Below are positions 17,346-26,503 of a stretch of DNA of 64,000 bases, piece by piece; positions within the stretch are counted from its first letter, which is position 1, and every line of letters begins with the position of its first letter. The DNA comes from Bacteroidales bacterium. Lineage in GTDB: Bacteria > Bacteroidota > Bacteroidia > Bacteroidales > VadinHA17. The notes under the pieces were generated by a model. That model had not been told where the DNA came from and ran no database searches. It saw nothing but the letters and a program-made list of their open reading frames with translations. The stretch covers positions 1 through 64,000 of the forward strand of contig JAJFVL010000054.1 in assembly GCA_021371855.1 (NCBI GenBank). The letters run 5' to 3'. The position numbers were made by a program, and so were the translations under genes.

Positions 17346-19136
17346 ATGAAGATTAATTACAAAATTACAGACACCACCAGAATTACACTGGTGGTGTCTG
17401 TGTTTTTATTCTTTTCCTGCACAAACAATCCTGAGGTAACTATCAAAGAACTCCAGGACGAAATTATTTACCTTTCCTCCGATTCTTTAAAAGGAAGGAT
17501 GACCGGATCCCAGGGTGATAGCCTTGCTGCCGTATATATCAGAAGTGAACTTGCATCCTGCGGAATGGTTCCGCTATCAGGTGATGGATTCCAACGATTC
17601 AAAGTAATTAAAGGAATTCTTCCCGGAAAGTCCAATTCACTGTCAATAAATGGGGTAAGCTATGCTCCCGACAAAGACTTTATGCCGCTTGCATTCAGTT
17701 CTGATTCAGGACTTGAATCTGAGGTTATTTTTGCCGGCTACGGTTTTAATATTAATAATGACACTCTGAAATGGGATGATTACAAAGATATTGATGTAAA
17801 AGGGAAATGGGTAATGATACTTCGGGCCGATCCTGAAACAGATAATACTAAAAGCTCATTCATTCCTTTCAGCAGTGATCGTGATAAAGCACTCCTTGCC
17901 AAAGATATGGGTGCCGCAGGTGTCCTGCTGGTATCAGGCCCGACATTTGATCCGATGGATACATTCGAGTCACTGAATTCAAATGATTTTTCCGTAGGCA
18001 TCCCTGCTTTCAGATTAAAGAAAGAAACTGCAGATGTTATTCTATCGAAATCACATGCTTCAATAGCTGATCTTGAAAAGAAACTTAATTCAACAAGAAA
18101 ACCAGATTCATTTTCTACAGGGGTTACGATAAACGGTACATCCGAAATAATACGGGAAAATGCTGATTCAAGAAACGTTATCATGATCCTTCCCGGAGAA
18201 GACGATCAACTTAAAAATGAGTACATTATAATTGGGGCACATTTTGATCATCTTGGTATGGGCGGGCATGGTTCCTCGAGCAGGGCAGTTGATACAATCG
18301 CTGTTCATCATGGTGCTGACGATAATGCATCCGGAGTAGCCATGATGCTTGAGATTGCTGAAAAATTTGCGATGACAAAGGAAAGCCATAAAAGAAGTAT
18401 AATCTGTATTGCTTTCTCCGGTGAAGAGCTGGGACTGCTTGGTTCAAAATATTTTACCGAAAATCCGGGCATCGATCTTTCAAAAGTTAATGCAATGATC
18501 AATATTGACATGGTTGGAAGACTTCAGGAAACGAAAGTGCTTCAAATCAGTGGCGTTGGAACTGCGGAAGGATTAAGGGATTCTATCAATTCAATAAACG
18601 ATACCAGTCTGGTAAAGCTTACTCTTTCGGATGAGGGTTACGGACCATCGGATCATACATCTTTTTATGGGAAAAATATCTCCGTTTTGTTTTTTACTAC
18701 TGGAGCTCATCTCGATTATCACACACCCTCTGACACATACGATAAGATAAATTACAACGGGATGATAAATATATCTTCACTCATTTACAATATAACATCC
18801 CGGCTTGCATCTTCTGAAGAAAGGCTTAAATTCAGAGAATCGGGTCCTAAGGTTGAAACAGGCAGAGTTATGAGAAGGAAAGGTGTGACACTTGGTATTA
18901 TGCCCGATCATGCCGGTATCGTAAAAAACGGATTAAGAGCTGACTTTGTTACACCAGGGAAACCCGCAGCTTTGGGTGGAATGAAAAAAGGTGATATTAT
19001 TACGGCAATTAACGGAAAAACTGTCAGTAATATTCAGGATTATATGTTCAGAATGAGTCAGCTTAAACACGGTCAGACAATTAGTGTTGAAATTTTACGA
19101 GATGGGAAAAAAGAGGTCTTACTTATTCAATTATAA
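17346..19136 (+). CDS. M28 zinc aminopeptidase with PA and PDZ domains, lipoprotein
   Basis: A 596-residue lipoprotein (FLFFSC, Cys25). A PA-like insert at about residues 90-240 precedes the M28 core: IIGAHFDHLG, GADDNASGVAMMLEIAE, FSGEELGLLGSKYF, INIDMVGR and GPSDHTSFY supply the two zinc sites. A C-terminal PDZ domain (LGIMPDHAGIVKNGLRADFV...GGMKKGDIITAINGKTV) follows. It probably trims peptides in the periplasm. The codons for residues 8-19 form a 14-bp perfect hairpin followed by a T run (17367-17401). The stop codon overlaps the next start by one base (TAATG). Confidence 0.93.
   Translation: MKINYKITDTTRITLVVSVFLFFSCTNNPEVTIKELQDEIIYLSSDSLKGRMTGSQGDSLAAVYIRSELASCGMVPLSGDGFQRFKVIKGILPGKSNSLSINGVSYAPDKDFMPLAFSSDSGLESEVIFAGYGFNINNDTLKWDDYKDIDVKGKWVMILRADPETDNTKSSFIPFSSDRDKALLAKDMGAAGVLLVSGPTFDPMDTFESLNSNDFSVGIPAFRLKKETADVILSKSHASIADLEKKLNSTRKPDSFSTGVTINGTSEIIRENADSRNVIMILPGEDDQLKNEYIIIGAHFDHLGMGGHGSSSRAVDTIAVHHGADDNASGVAMMLEIAEKFAMTKESHKRSIICIAFSGEELGLLGSKYFTENPGIDLSKVNAMINIDMVGRLQETKVLQISGVGTAEGLRDSINSINDTSLVKLTLSDEGYGPSDHTSFYGKNISVLFFTTGAHLDYHTPSDTYDKINYNGMINISSLIYNITSRLASSEERLKFRESGPKVETGRVMRRKGVTLGIMPDHAGIVKNGLRADFVTPGKPAALGGMKKGDIITAINGKTVSNIQDYMFRMSQLKHGQTISVEILRDGKKEVLLIQL
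17367..17401 (+). terminator. Terminator-like hairpin inside the M28 signal-peptide codons
   Basis: ACAGACACCACCAG (17367-17380), loop AATTACA, CTGGTGGTGTCTGT (17388-17401) form a perfect 14-bp stem followed by GTTTTTATTCTTTT. It has the form of an intrinsic terminator but begins 21 bases after the M28 start codon. It may end the rocD transcript, act as an attenuator, or be chance coding sequence. The stem itself is certain; the function is not. Confidence 0.6.
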
Positions 19137-20011
19137 TGAAAAAATTCATCCTTTGGTTCCTTGCTTGCCTCATAACAATTAGCGCAGCTATTTATCAGCG
19201 TAAAACCGGTCCCACATACCCTAAGCAGATCGGGGTAACACTGAATGATACTTTATATACGCTGAAACTTGTACGCAGCCTGGCCCTCGATGAAAGACCG
19301 GAAGTAAAGCTTAAGGTATACGATACTACGGTTAAGGCAACACTATACTACAAACGATTTAAAACGGATAATGAGTACCAGATCTCAGAATTTGTCTACA
19401 AAGTATATCCTGTGAATTCTTTTATGATGAATAAGGTCTTTAAGATCTATGAAGAAAAAGGCCTTTTTGCTGAGGTGCCACAACAACCTGAAGCAGGAAA
19501 ACTTCAGTACTACTTTAAAATCACAGACTCAAGGGGAACTCAAACCTTTTTCAAAGATACACCTGTTGTAATACGATTCAAAGGAGGTGTTCCAGCTTGC
19601 GTGCTTGTTCCTCATATCCTGATTATGTTTCTGGCAATGCTTTTTTCTACGGTCGCCGGACTTATGAGCTTAATAAAGTTCCCCTTATATAAGAAGTACG
19701 CCGTCTGGACACTCGTTTTATTCATTGCAGGCGGCATGGTTCTTGGTCCGATTGTACAGTTCTACGCTTTCGGAGATTTTTGGACAGGAGTTCCATTCGG
19801 ATGGGATCTCACTGACAATAAAGTACTTATTGCTCTTATATTTTGGATTCTTGCTGTGATTATGAACCGAAAGCAGGAAAGACCTCTTTATATTTTCCTG
19901 GCTGCTATCATACTCCTCATCGTGTATTCCATCCCTCACAGTTTGTTTGGTTCTGAATTAAATTATGCAAGCGGACAGGTCACCCAGGGAATTATTCTGA
20001 ACTTTTTCTGA
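19136..20011 (+). CDS. Membrane protein of unknown function
   Basis: A 291-residue protein not assigned to a family. It has an N-terminal membrane anchor (KFILWFLACLITISAAIY), a roughly 130-residue extracytoplasmic beta-type region (TLNDTLYTLKLVRSLALDERPEVKLKVYD...), and then about four to five hydrophobic segments from residue 155 on (VLVPHILIMFLAMLFSTVAG, WTLVLFIAGGMVLGPIV, LIALIFWILAVIM, IFLAAIILLIVYS). It starts on the last base of the M28 peptidase stop, so the two are translationally coupled and perhaps work together at the envelope. Confidence 0.85.
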   Translation: MKKFILWFLACLITISAAIYQRKTGPTYPKQIGVTLNDTLYTLKLVRSLALDERPEVKLKVYDTTVKATLYYKRFKTDNEYQISEFVYKVYPVNSFMMNKVFKIYEEKGLFAEVPQQPEAGKLQYYFKITDSRGTQTFFKDTPVVIRFKGGVPACVLVPHILIMFLAMLFSTVAGLMSLIKFPLYKKYAVWTLVLFIAGGMVLGPIVQFYAFGDFWTGVPFGWDLTDNKVLIALIFWILAVIMNRKQERPLYIFLAAIILLIVYSIPHSLFGSELNYASGQVTQGIILNFF

Positions 20012-20130
20012 TAATTTATCTTTTATTTCTTAAATTGAGTGCAGCATTCAAAATTAAACCACGTCTATTGATTAAAACTTAATAGATAGTGGATGCAGCA
20101 ACACATATAGAAACTAGTCTTTATAAAAAG

Positions 20131-20691
20131 ATGGCAAATGTAGAAGCAGCATTCAAAAACTTACACCAGGAACTTATTGAGGGGTGTATTAAGGGCGATC
20201 AGAAGGCACAGTTTCAGATATATAAGTTGTACTACAAAGCTATGTTCAACACGAGTCTGAGGATTGTGAATGATACGATGGAAGCTGAAGATATTATGCA
20301 GGAATCTTTCCTGTCGGCCTTTGAAAAAATTGATACCTATTCAGGAACAGTAAGTTTCGGAGCCTGGTTAAAAAAAATAGTGGTTAACCGGTCACTTGAC
20401 GCCCTGAGTAAAAAGAAAGCGGTCTTTGAAGATATTGATTCACATGTTGGAATCAGAGACGACAGTGGTGAAGAATCGATCAGGAATGAAGAAATTGATG
20501 TAAGGGTCGAAGAGGTCAAAGAAGCGATTGAAAAACTTCCTGACGGATACAGGGTCATACTATCTCTCTATCTGCTTGAAGGCTACGATCACGATGAAAT
20601 AGCAGAGATCTTATCGATCAACAGCAGCACATCACGATCACAACTATCAAGGGCAAAACAGAAACTGATCGCGGAATTAAAAGAAAAGTGA
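20131..20691 (+). CDS. ECF-type RNA polymerase sigma factor
   Basis: Start chosen at the ATG 20131 (MANVEAAFKNLHQELIEGC); an in-frame GTG at 20089 would add 14 residues. The 186-residue product has sigma region 2 (DQKAQFQIYKLYYKAMFNTSLRIVNDTMEAEDIMQESFLSAF) and region 4 with a helix-turn-helix (EAIEKLPDGYRVILSLYLLEGYDHDEIAEILSINSSTSRSQLSRAKQKL). It directs RNA polymerase to envelope or stress genes. The membrane protein directly downstream is the likely anti-sigma factor. Confidence 0.92.
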   Translation: MANVEAAFKNLHQELIEGCIKGDQKAQFQIYKLYYKAMFNTSLRIVNDTMEAEDIMQESFLSAFEKIDTYSGTVSFGAWLKKIVVNRSLDALSKKKAVFEDIDSHVGIRDDSGEESIRNEEIDVRVEEVKEAIEKLPDGYRVILSLYLLEGYDHDEIAEILSINSSTSRSQLSRAKQKLIAELKEK

Positions 20692-20704
20692 AAAATCATC
20701 AGAA

Positions 20705-21268
20705 ATGAAAACTATAGAAGACATAATCAGGTATAACAAAGATTATTTCGGGGACCAGGAACCTTCGGAAGGTCACTTTGAGAGGTTTAGCAGGAAGCTT
20801 GAGCTAAGGTTCGGTATGAATACACCTAAAAGGAGTATAGTTCCCTACCTTTTAAAAGCAGCCGTTGTTACCTTGCTGGTTACTCTTTCATCACTCTGGA
20901 CATGGGATCATTTCATACGCCCGGGAGCCAGCAGGATGACTCTTAGCGAGGTCTCACCACAATATAAGGAAGTTGAAAATTACTATATACACCAGGTAAA
21001 CCTGATGGAAGGAGAAATCGGAAATATCAAACTGAGTAATAATCCGGAACAAAAAGAGATGCTCATTAATGAGATGAAGAGTATGGATTCAGTGTATGTC
21101 TCTCTTCAGAAAGAACTGAAAGCAAATCCTGATGATGAACGTATTATAAATGCCATGATAGAGCATTATCAAACAAAGCTTGAGGTAATGACTTATATAG
21201 TAAACCAGTTAAAAACAATCAGGAATGAGAACCAAAATAGTACCACAAATGAAAAAGTCAATTTATAA
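20705..21268 (+). CDS. Putative single-pass anti-sigma-like membrane protein
   Basis: A 187-residue protein with a cytoplasmic N-terminus of about 50 residues (MKTIEDIIRYNKDYFGDQEPSEGHFERF), one membrane segment near 53-70 (LLKAAVVTLLVTLSSLWTW) and a mostly helical outer part with coiled-coil character (ENYYIHQVNLMEGEIGNIKLSN). It lies 13 bases after the sigma gene and matches anti-sigma topology, but no zinc-binding ASD motif is evident. The assignment rests on context. Confidence 0.75.
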   Translation: MKTIEDIIRYNKDYFGDQEPSEGHFERFSRKLELRFGMNTPKRSIVPYLLKAAVVTLLVTLSSLWTWDHFIRPGASRMTLSEVSPQYKEVENYYIHQVNLMEGEIGNIKLSNNPEQKEMLINEMKSMDSVYVSLQKELKANPDDERIINAMIEHYQTKLEVMTYIVNQLKTIRNENQNSTTNEKVNL

Positions 21269-22328
21269 ATCAGGAACGCTCCTCTTCATAACACTGATTT
21301 TTGTATCTGTAACATTATCAGCACAGGAAGTTACTAAGAAATTCCATAAGGAATATACGGCAGGAGCTAACACAACCCTTGATATCAACAACAGATATGG
21401 AGATGTAGTGATCAACAGCTGGGACAAAAATCAGGTTGTGATAGATGTAATAGTAACTGTTGAGTTACCTAATAAAGAAAAAGCCGAAAAACTTCTGGGA
21501 TATATTGATGTTCAGTTTTCAGAAGGTGAAAACATAATCTCAGCCAAAACAGTAATTGATGACAAATTTAGTTTCTCAGGGTGGGGTGGCGAATCAAAAA
21601 GATTCAGTATTGACTATGACGTAAAAATGCCGGCAGTAACAGCACTTACTCTCTCAAATAAATATGGCAATACTGATATAGATGAACTCAAGGGATTAGT
21701 GAATCTCAATATCAAATACGGAAATCTTACAACCGGTAAACTGACAAGGGGAAATGTAAAACCGCTAAATACACTAAACATTGCATACGGAAAAGGAACA
21801 ATTGATGAAGCCGGATGGCTCGATCTTACCATCAGGTATGTCGGAAACCTTAACATAGTAAAGAGTCAGGCTCTCCTTCTCAGCAGTAAATATTCGAAGT
21901 TATCGCTTGATGAAATAAGCTCCCTTGTTGGCGAAAGCAAATACGATAATATTAAGATTGGGAACATCAACAACCTTGTTCTTGAAAACGGATACACCGA
22001 AACGACAATCGGAACACTTTCAAAAGAACTGAATTATTCAGGCAGCTATGGTTCCTTCTCAATCGGCCGGATCCCAGCCGGATTTGAATCGATTGATTTG
22101 GAGACTCACTACATGGGAGTAAGACTTGGATTTGATGAATCAGCCAATTACAAACTTAATGCGAAAGTATCATACGGCGGATTGAAATATAATGAGGACA
22201 ATTTTAAAAATCAAAAGCGAATTGTCGAAAACAATTCCAGTGAGATAGCAGGCATAGTCGGAAAGGAGGAATCCCCCTCAGCAACAGTTAAAGTAATTTC
22301 ATCATACGGTTCGGTGAAACTGTATTAA
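21249..22328 (+). CDS. DUF4097-like repeat protein, exported
   Basis: The start is taken at ATG 21249, which gives a clean signal peptide (MKKSIYKSGTLLFITLIFVSVTLSAQE); an in-frame ATG 24 bases earlier is possible. The 359-residue product has repeated short beta segments of the type LDINNRYGDVVINSW, LTLSNKYGNTDIDEL, LNIKYGNLTTGKL and LSSKYSKLSLDEI, as in DUF4097/putative-adhesin beta-helix proteins. The start overlaps the preceding gene by 20 bases. Such proteins commonly sit with ECF sigma/anti-sigma pairs in this phylum; the function is unknown. Confidence 0.82.
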   Translation: MKKSIYKSGTLLFITLIFVSVTLSAQEVTKKFHKEYTAGANTTLDINNRYGDVVINSWDKNQVVIDVIVTVELPNKEKAEKLLGYIDVQFSEGENIISAKTVIDDKFSFSGWGGESKRFSIDYDVKMPAVTALTLSNKYGNTDIDELKGLVNLNIKYGNLTTGKLTRGNVKPLNTLNIAYGKGTIDEAGWLDLTIRYVGNLNIVKSQALLLSSKYSKLSLDEISSLVGESKYDNIKIGNINNLVLENGYTETTIGTLSKELNYSGSYGSFSIGRIPAGFESIDLETHYMGVRLGFDESANYKLNAKVSYGGLKYNEDNFKNQKRIVENNSSEIAGIVGKEESPSATVKVISSYGSVKLY

Positions 22329-22355
22329 TAAAATATAACGAACTCTCCCCTGACT

Positions 22356-22388
22356 CCCCTCTCTGCTTCGTAAAGAGGGGAATTTTTT
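22356..22388 (+). terminator. Terminator of the sigma/DUF4097 operon
   Basis: CCCCTCT (22356-22362) and AGAGGGG (22374-22380) flank an 11-base loop and are followed by AATTTTTT. It lies 28 bases after the stop. The C-rich segment ctctcccctgactcccc belongs to the same intergenic repeat type seen near 7690. Confidence 0.7.
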
Positions 22389-22440
22389 ATCTTCATTTTC
22401 CCTGCTATTTATCTTCTGCTTTTTATCTTCTGCCTGTCAT

Positions 22441-22517
22441 CTTTTGCCTTTTACCTTTTACCTTTTACCTTTTACCTTTTGCCTTTTATCTTTTGTCTTT
22501 TATCTTTTATCTTTTAT
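22441..22517. repeat. Tandem array of eleven 7-bp units (CTTTTAC/T)
   Basis: Eleven in-phase heptamers, CTTTTGC, CTTTTAC, CTTTTAT or CTTTTGT, with a degenerate run of the same kind before them from about 22395. It lies between two converging genes and runs into the 3' end of the isoaspartyl peptidase gene: that gene's stop codon (22507-22509 on the minus strand) is made by repeat sequence. Short reading frames that run through the array are not real genes. Confidence 0.92.
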
Positions 22518-23532
22518 CATCCTCTTCCTTATATATAAAGATTCCCCCTTTACCGTCAGAAGTAGCAAACGCTCTGAACATTCCCTGCGAATTGAATGGC
22601 ATAGATATATTACCTGTCTTATCAACACAAATCACTCCACCGCTTCCACCTGCCTTCGCAAGCTTGTCATTAATAACAAATTCCGAGGCTTCCCTGAGAG
22701 AGAGACCTTTATATTCCATTAATGCCGATATATCATGCGCTACCGTCCATCTTATAAAATACTCACCATGACCTGTAGCTGAAACCGCACAGGTAATATT
22801 GTTGGCATAGGTTCCTGCCCCGATTATCGGAGAGTCCCCTACCCTGTTATATCTTTTGTTTGCCATTCCTCCCGTTGATGTACCTGCCGCAAGGTTCCCG
22901 TTTTTATCCAGTGCACAGCATCCGACAGTTCCGTTCTTCTCCTTCTTCAATATCTCCTTAAGATCATTGTATCTTCTTTCAGTAAAGAAATATTCTGGAG
23001 GAACAATTTCCAATCCCTGCTCTTTTGCAAACTGTGAAGCCCCTGTTCCTGTAAGCATTACATGTTCCGATTTTGTCATTACACATCTTGCAGCAGTGAT
23101 GGGATTTTTAATATCTGTAACACATGCTACTGCACCGGCTGCAAGACTTGATCCATCCATAATCGAAGCATCCAGTTCGTTCTTCCCGTCATGGGTAAAT
23201 ACGGCGCCTTTCCCGGCATTAAAGAGAGGATTATCTTCCATCATCCTGATAGCGGCTTCAACGGCATCAAGCGAAGAACCTCCTTTCAAAAGAATTTCTT
23301 TCCCTGTCGCAAGGGCAAGAGATAGTCCTTCCCGATACAAAGAATCCAACTCATGAGGCATTATATCTTTCGACATGGCACCTGCACCTCCATGAATCAC
23401 TATTGCCCACTCCTGCCTCTCAACCTGACCTTTGGCGGATTGCGTTTCTTTAGCTTTCTTTTCATTAACACAGGAATAGAGGATTATTCCAATGATAATG
23501 AACAATGCAAAAAATGAAAGTTTCCGTTTCAT
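22507..23532 (-). CDS. Isoaspartyl peptidase/L-asparaginase (Ntn hydrolase), lipoprotein
   Basis: A 341-residue type-2 asparaginase-family precursor with a lipoprotein signal (ILYSC, Cys21). WAIVIHGGAGAMSKD is the family start; the autocleavage site lies in NGTVGCCALDKNGNLAAGTSTGG, with the Thr of GTVGC as nucleophile after self-cleavage into alpha and beta chains. VGDSPIIGAGTYANN and SATGHGEYFIR match the substrate loop. It would hydrolyse isoaspartyl dipeptides and asparagine. The last few residues (KEEDDKR) run into the heptamer array, which provides the stop. Confidence 0.93.
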   Translation of the reverse strand: MKRKLSFFALFIIIGIILYSCVNEKKAKETQSAKGQVERQEWAIVIHGGAGAMSKDIMPHELDSLYREGLSLALATGKEILLKGGSSLDAVEAAIRMMEDNPLFNAGKGAVFTHDGKNELDASIMDGSSLAAGAVACVTDIKNPITAARCVMTKSEHVMLTGTGASQFAKEQGLEIVPPEYFFTERRYNDLKEILKKEKNGTVGCCALDKNGNLAAGTSTGGMANKRYNRVGDSPIIGAGTYANNITCAVSATGHGEYFIRWTVAHDISALMEYKGLSLREASEFVINDKLAKAGGSGGVICVDKTGNISMPFNSQGMFRAFATSDGKGGIFIYKEEDDKR

Positions 23533-23701
23533 TGTTTAAAAGTTTGTTTTGTCGTATTTTATGTCATCTGTTTATACAATATTAATATTTTTTTGCCATT
23601 TCTGATGTTCGATAATTTCCAAAAGAAATTTCCTGTGTTTTATTTAACCTTAACGGAATTTAATGTATTATTGAAGAACATAAAAGTTATCATATGTAAT
23701 T

Positions 23702-25192
23702 ATGAGGATATTAGATATATCAGTATTTATAATCTATCTTATCGGAATTGTTCTGTTTGGAAGCTCCTTCTACTGGAAAAACAAAACATCTTCTGCATTT
23801 ACACTTGGGAATAAAAATATTCCAACGTGGGTAATATCGATGTCTATTTTTGCCACCTTCGTAAGCAGTATCAGTTACCTGGCGCTCCCCGGTCAAGCCT
23901 ATCAGTCAAACTGGAATCCTTTTGTATTTAGCTTATCTTTACCATTTGCTTCATTAATGGCTGTAAAATTCTTCGTACCGCTTTACCGGTCAGTAAACAG
24001 CCCATCGGCTTATACATACCTGGAGCTGCGATTTGGTCCATGGGCTAAAATATATGCTTCGATAATGTACCTACTGACTCAACTGATGAGAACAGGAACA
24101 ATACTTTATCTGCTTGCCTTGACACTCAATATTATTCTGGGATGGAACATGGCAACGATCATTGTTTTAACAGGATTGAGCGTTATGATATATGCCATGC
24201 TCGGGGGTATTCAGGCTGTTGTATGGACAGATGCCATACAGGGAATAATCCTGATCACAGGCGCAGTGGTCTGTGCCGTGATACTTTTATTTTCTATGCC
24301 TGAAGGACCCGGACAATTATTCCGGATTGCCGCAGACAATCATAAATTCAGTCTGGGAAGTTTTAAACCCGAATTAACCAGCTCAACCTTCTGGGTTGTT
24401 CTTATCTATGGAATATTCATAAACCTTCAGAATTTCGGCATCGATCAGAATTACATTCAAAGATATCTGACAGCCAGTTCTGAAAAAGAAGCTAAAAAAT
24501 CTGCACTTTGGGGTGGATTGATCTATGTTCCCGTTTCCTTGTTGTTTTTGTTCATCGGGACATCTCTCTTCTGCTATTATAAAGCCAATCCGGGTGTCCT
24601 TCCATTAAATCTACCGGCAGACAGAGTTTTCCCGTTCTTTATTATAAACTCCATGCCTGCAGGAATAACAGGTTTACTGATTGCTTCCATCTTTGCAGCC
24701 GGGATGAGTACTATATCAACAAGTGTAAACAGCTCGGCTACAGTAATACTGAATGACTATTTTAAGAAATCGTTAAAGGGTGCTAATGCAGAAAAATTAT
24801 CAATGAAAATTTTATATTCCTCCTCTTTTCTTTTTAGTATTTTCAGTATCTTAATTGCAATTGCAATGATCAATGTTCAAAGCGCACTGGATACGTGGTG
24901 GAAACTTGCATCGATATTCAGCGGAGGAATGCTTGGATTATTCCTTTTAGGGTATTGCTCAAAAAAAGTGAACAACCTCTCAGCTATAATCGGGGTTGTG
25001 GCAGGTGTTATCATGATCGGTTGGATGAGTTTATCTCCAATATTCTTTACAAATGCGGTTATGCAAAAATTTGCCAGTCCGTTTCACGGCTATTTATCTA
25101 TTGTCTTCGGGACAACAATAATTTTTGTTGTTGGTTTTCTGATCGGATTCCTATATAATGAAGTCAGTAGAAAAATACCTGTAAAACAATAA
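23702..25192 (+). CDS. Sodium:solute symporter (SSS family)
   Basis: A 496-residue inner-membrane protein with about 13 hydrophobic helices. It starts with ILDISVFIIYLIGIVLFGSSFYWKNKTSSAFTLGNKNIPTWVISMSIFATFVSSISYLALPG, the SSS-family opening, and carries GLLIASIFAAGMSTISTSVNSSATVILNDYF, the sodium-site helix region. It imports an organic solute with Na+. The sialidase-fold gene 51 bases downstream suggests a sugar or sugar-acid substrate, but the sequence does not decide this. Confidence 0.92.
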   Translation: MRILDISVFIIYLIGIVLFGSSFYWKNKTSSAFTLGNKNIPTWVISMSIFATFVSSISYLALPGQAYQSNWNPFVFSLSLPFASLMAVKFFVPLYRSVNSPSAYTYLELRFGPWAKIYASIMYLLTQLMRTGTILYLLALTLNIILGWNMATIIVLTGLSVMIYAMLGGIQAVVWTDAIQGIILITGAVVCAVILLFSMPEGPGQLFRIAADNHKFSLGSFKPELTSSTFWVVLIYGIFINLQNFGIDQNYIQRYLTASSEKEAKKSALWGGLIYVPVSLLFLFIGTSLFCYYKANPGVLPLNLPADRVFPFFIINSMPAGITGLLIASIFAAGMSTISTSVNSSATVILNDYFKKSLKGANAEKLSMKILYSSSFLFSIFSILIAIAMINVQSALDTWWKLASIFSGGMLGLFLLGYCSKKVNNLSAIIGVVAGVIMIGWMSLSPIFFTNAVMQKFASPFHGYLSIVFGTTIIFVVGFLIGFLYNEVSRKIPVKQ

Positions 25193-25243
25193 AATACATC
25201 CTTTGAATAAACTTTCAACGATTAATATTTTTAACAGTGTAAT

Positions 25244-26428
25244 ATGAAAATTTCCAGATCTCTTTTTATTCTCTCCCTTGCAGGATTAATAACTGGTTCC
25301 GGTTTACAGGTTACCGCTCAATCGGATAAAGTTCCAGGTGTGGTTGTAAATTACATTCCGGCTTCAACCGGTGCATATATTGGTTCACCAAGTATCTGTA
25401 TTCTTCCTAATGGAGACTATGTGGCCTCTCATGACCATTTCGGTCCTGCCACAACGGAACATCAGCAGGCTTTAACTTATGTTTATAAATCGTCCGATAA
25501 GGGAAAATCGTGGAAGAAAATCTCAGAAATAAACGGGCAATTCTGGTCCAATCTTTTTGTTCATCAGAATGCTTTATACATCATGGGTACCTGGAAACAT
25601 CATGGCAACCTGATTATCCGGCGTTCTCAGGATGGAGGAAACACCTGGAGCGAACCAACCGGTAATACAACCGGATTATTGCGTGAAGGCGAATATCATA
25701 CCGCCCCCATGCCAATGGTTATTCATAATAACCGGATATGGCGGGCTATTGAAAACGCAAAATCATATACCACCGACTGGGGCAAACGTTACAGCGCGAT
25801 GGTTATCTCAGCCCCTGTTGATGCGGACCTGCTTAATACTGCAAACTGGACAACAACCACCTGTATGCCTTACGATTCAACCTACCTGAATGGAAAATTT
25901 GGCGGATGGCTCGAAGGTAATGCTGTTGTTACGCCAGAGGGGAAAATAGTGGATTTTTTAAGGGTGCAAACTTCGGAAAAAGGACGTGATATGGTGGCTA
26001 TTGTGAAAATCGGTGAAGATGGACTGACTGCCTCTTTTGATCCGGCCACCGGATTTATGGATTTTATCGGCGGAGCCAGAAAATTTACAATAAGGTACGA
26101 TGAAAAATCAAAATGCTACTGGACAATAGCAAACATGATAAGTGATGAATATACAGGCATGGATGCAGGTTCAGTCCGCAATAAGCTGGTATTAAAAAGC
26201 TCACCTGACCTGAAAAACTGGACAGTCCGTAAGGTTCTTCTCAGTCATCCGGAGGTCAAAAAGCATGGTTTTCAGTACGTTGACTGGCAATTTGATGGCC
26301 ATGATATAATATTTTTATCGCGTACTGCTTACGATGACAAATTCGGAGGTGCACATAATTTCCACGACGCCAATTACCTTACGTTTCACAGGATTAAAAA
26401 TTTTAGGAAATATCACTTATCTTTGTAA
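25244..26428 (+). CDS. Sialidase-fold (BNR/Asp-box) secreted protein
   Basis: A 394-residue protein with a signal peptide ending near LQVTAQ. Two Asp boxes are clear: SSDKGKSW (83-90) and SQDGGNTW (128-135), typical of six-bladed sialidase-type propellers. The FRIP motif of true sialidases is not seen, so the enzyme may act on another glycan or be a lectin-like relative. Its position after the symporter fits a release-and-uptake pair. Gene callers would probably label it exo-alpha-sialidase. Confidence 0.8.
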   Translation: MKISRSLFILSLAGLITGSGLQVTAQSDKVPGVVVNYIPASTGAYIGSPSICILPNGDYVASHDHFGPATTEHQQALTYVYKSSDKGKSWKKISEINGQFWSNLFVHQNALYIMGTWKHHGNLIIRRSQDGGNTWSEPTGNTTGLLREGEYHTAPMPMVIHNNRIWRAIENAKSYTTDWGKRYSAMVISAPVDADLLNTANWTTTTCMPYDSTYLNGKFGGWLEGNAVVTPEGKIVDFLRVQTSEKGRDMVAIVKIGEDGLTASFDPATGFMDFIGGARKFTIRYDEKSKCYWTIANMISDEYTGMDAGSVRNKLVLKSSPDLKNWTVRKVLLSHPEVKKHGFQYVDWQFDGHDIIFLSRTAYDDKFGGAHNFHDANYLTFHRIKNFRKYHLSL

Positions 26429-26503
26429 TAATAAAAGCATGTTATATCCTGATTAATAGATACATCAACATGCCAGATTATGTTATTCCAATAAGCTTTT
26501 GCC

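Noticed and set aside
22444..22771. Two open frames of about 92 codons through the heptamer array
   Set aside because: They are repeat sequence (FYLLPFTF-type) plus antisense of the isoaspartyl peptidase gene.
25244..26428. True exo-alpha-sialidase
   Set aside because: Asp boxes are present, but I find no FRIP motif or convincing arginine triad; kept only as sialidase-fold protein.
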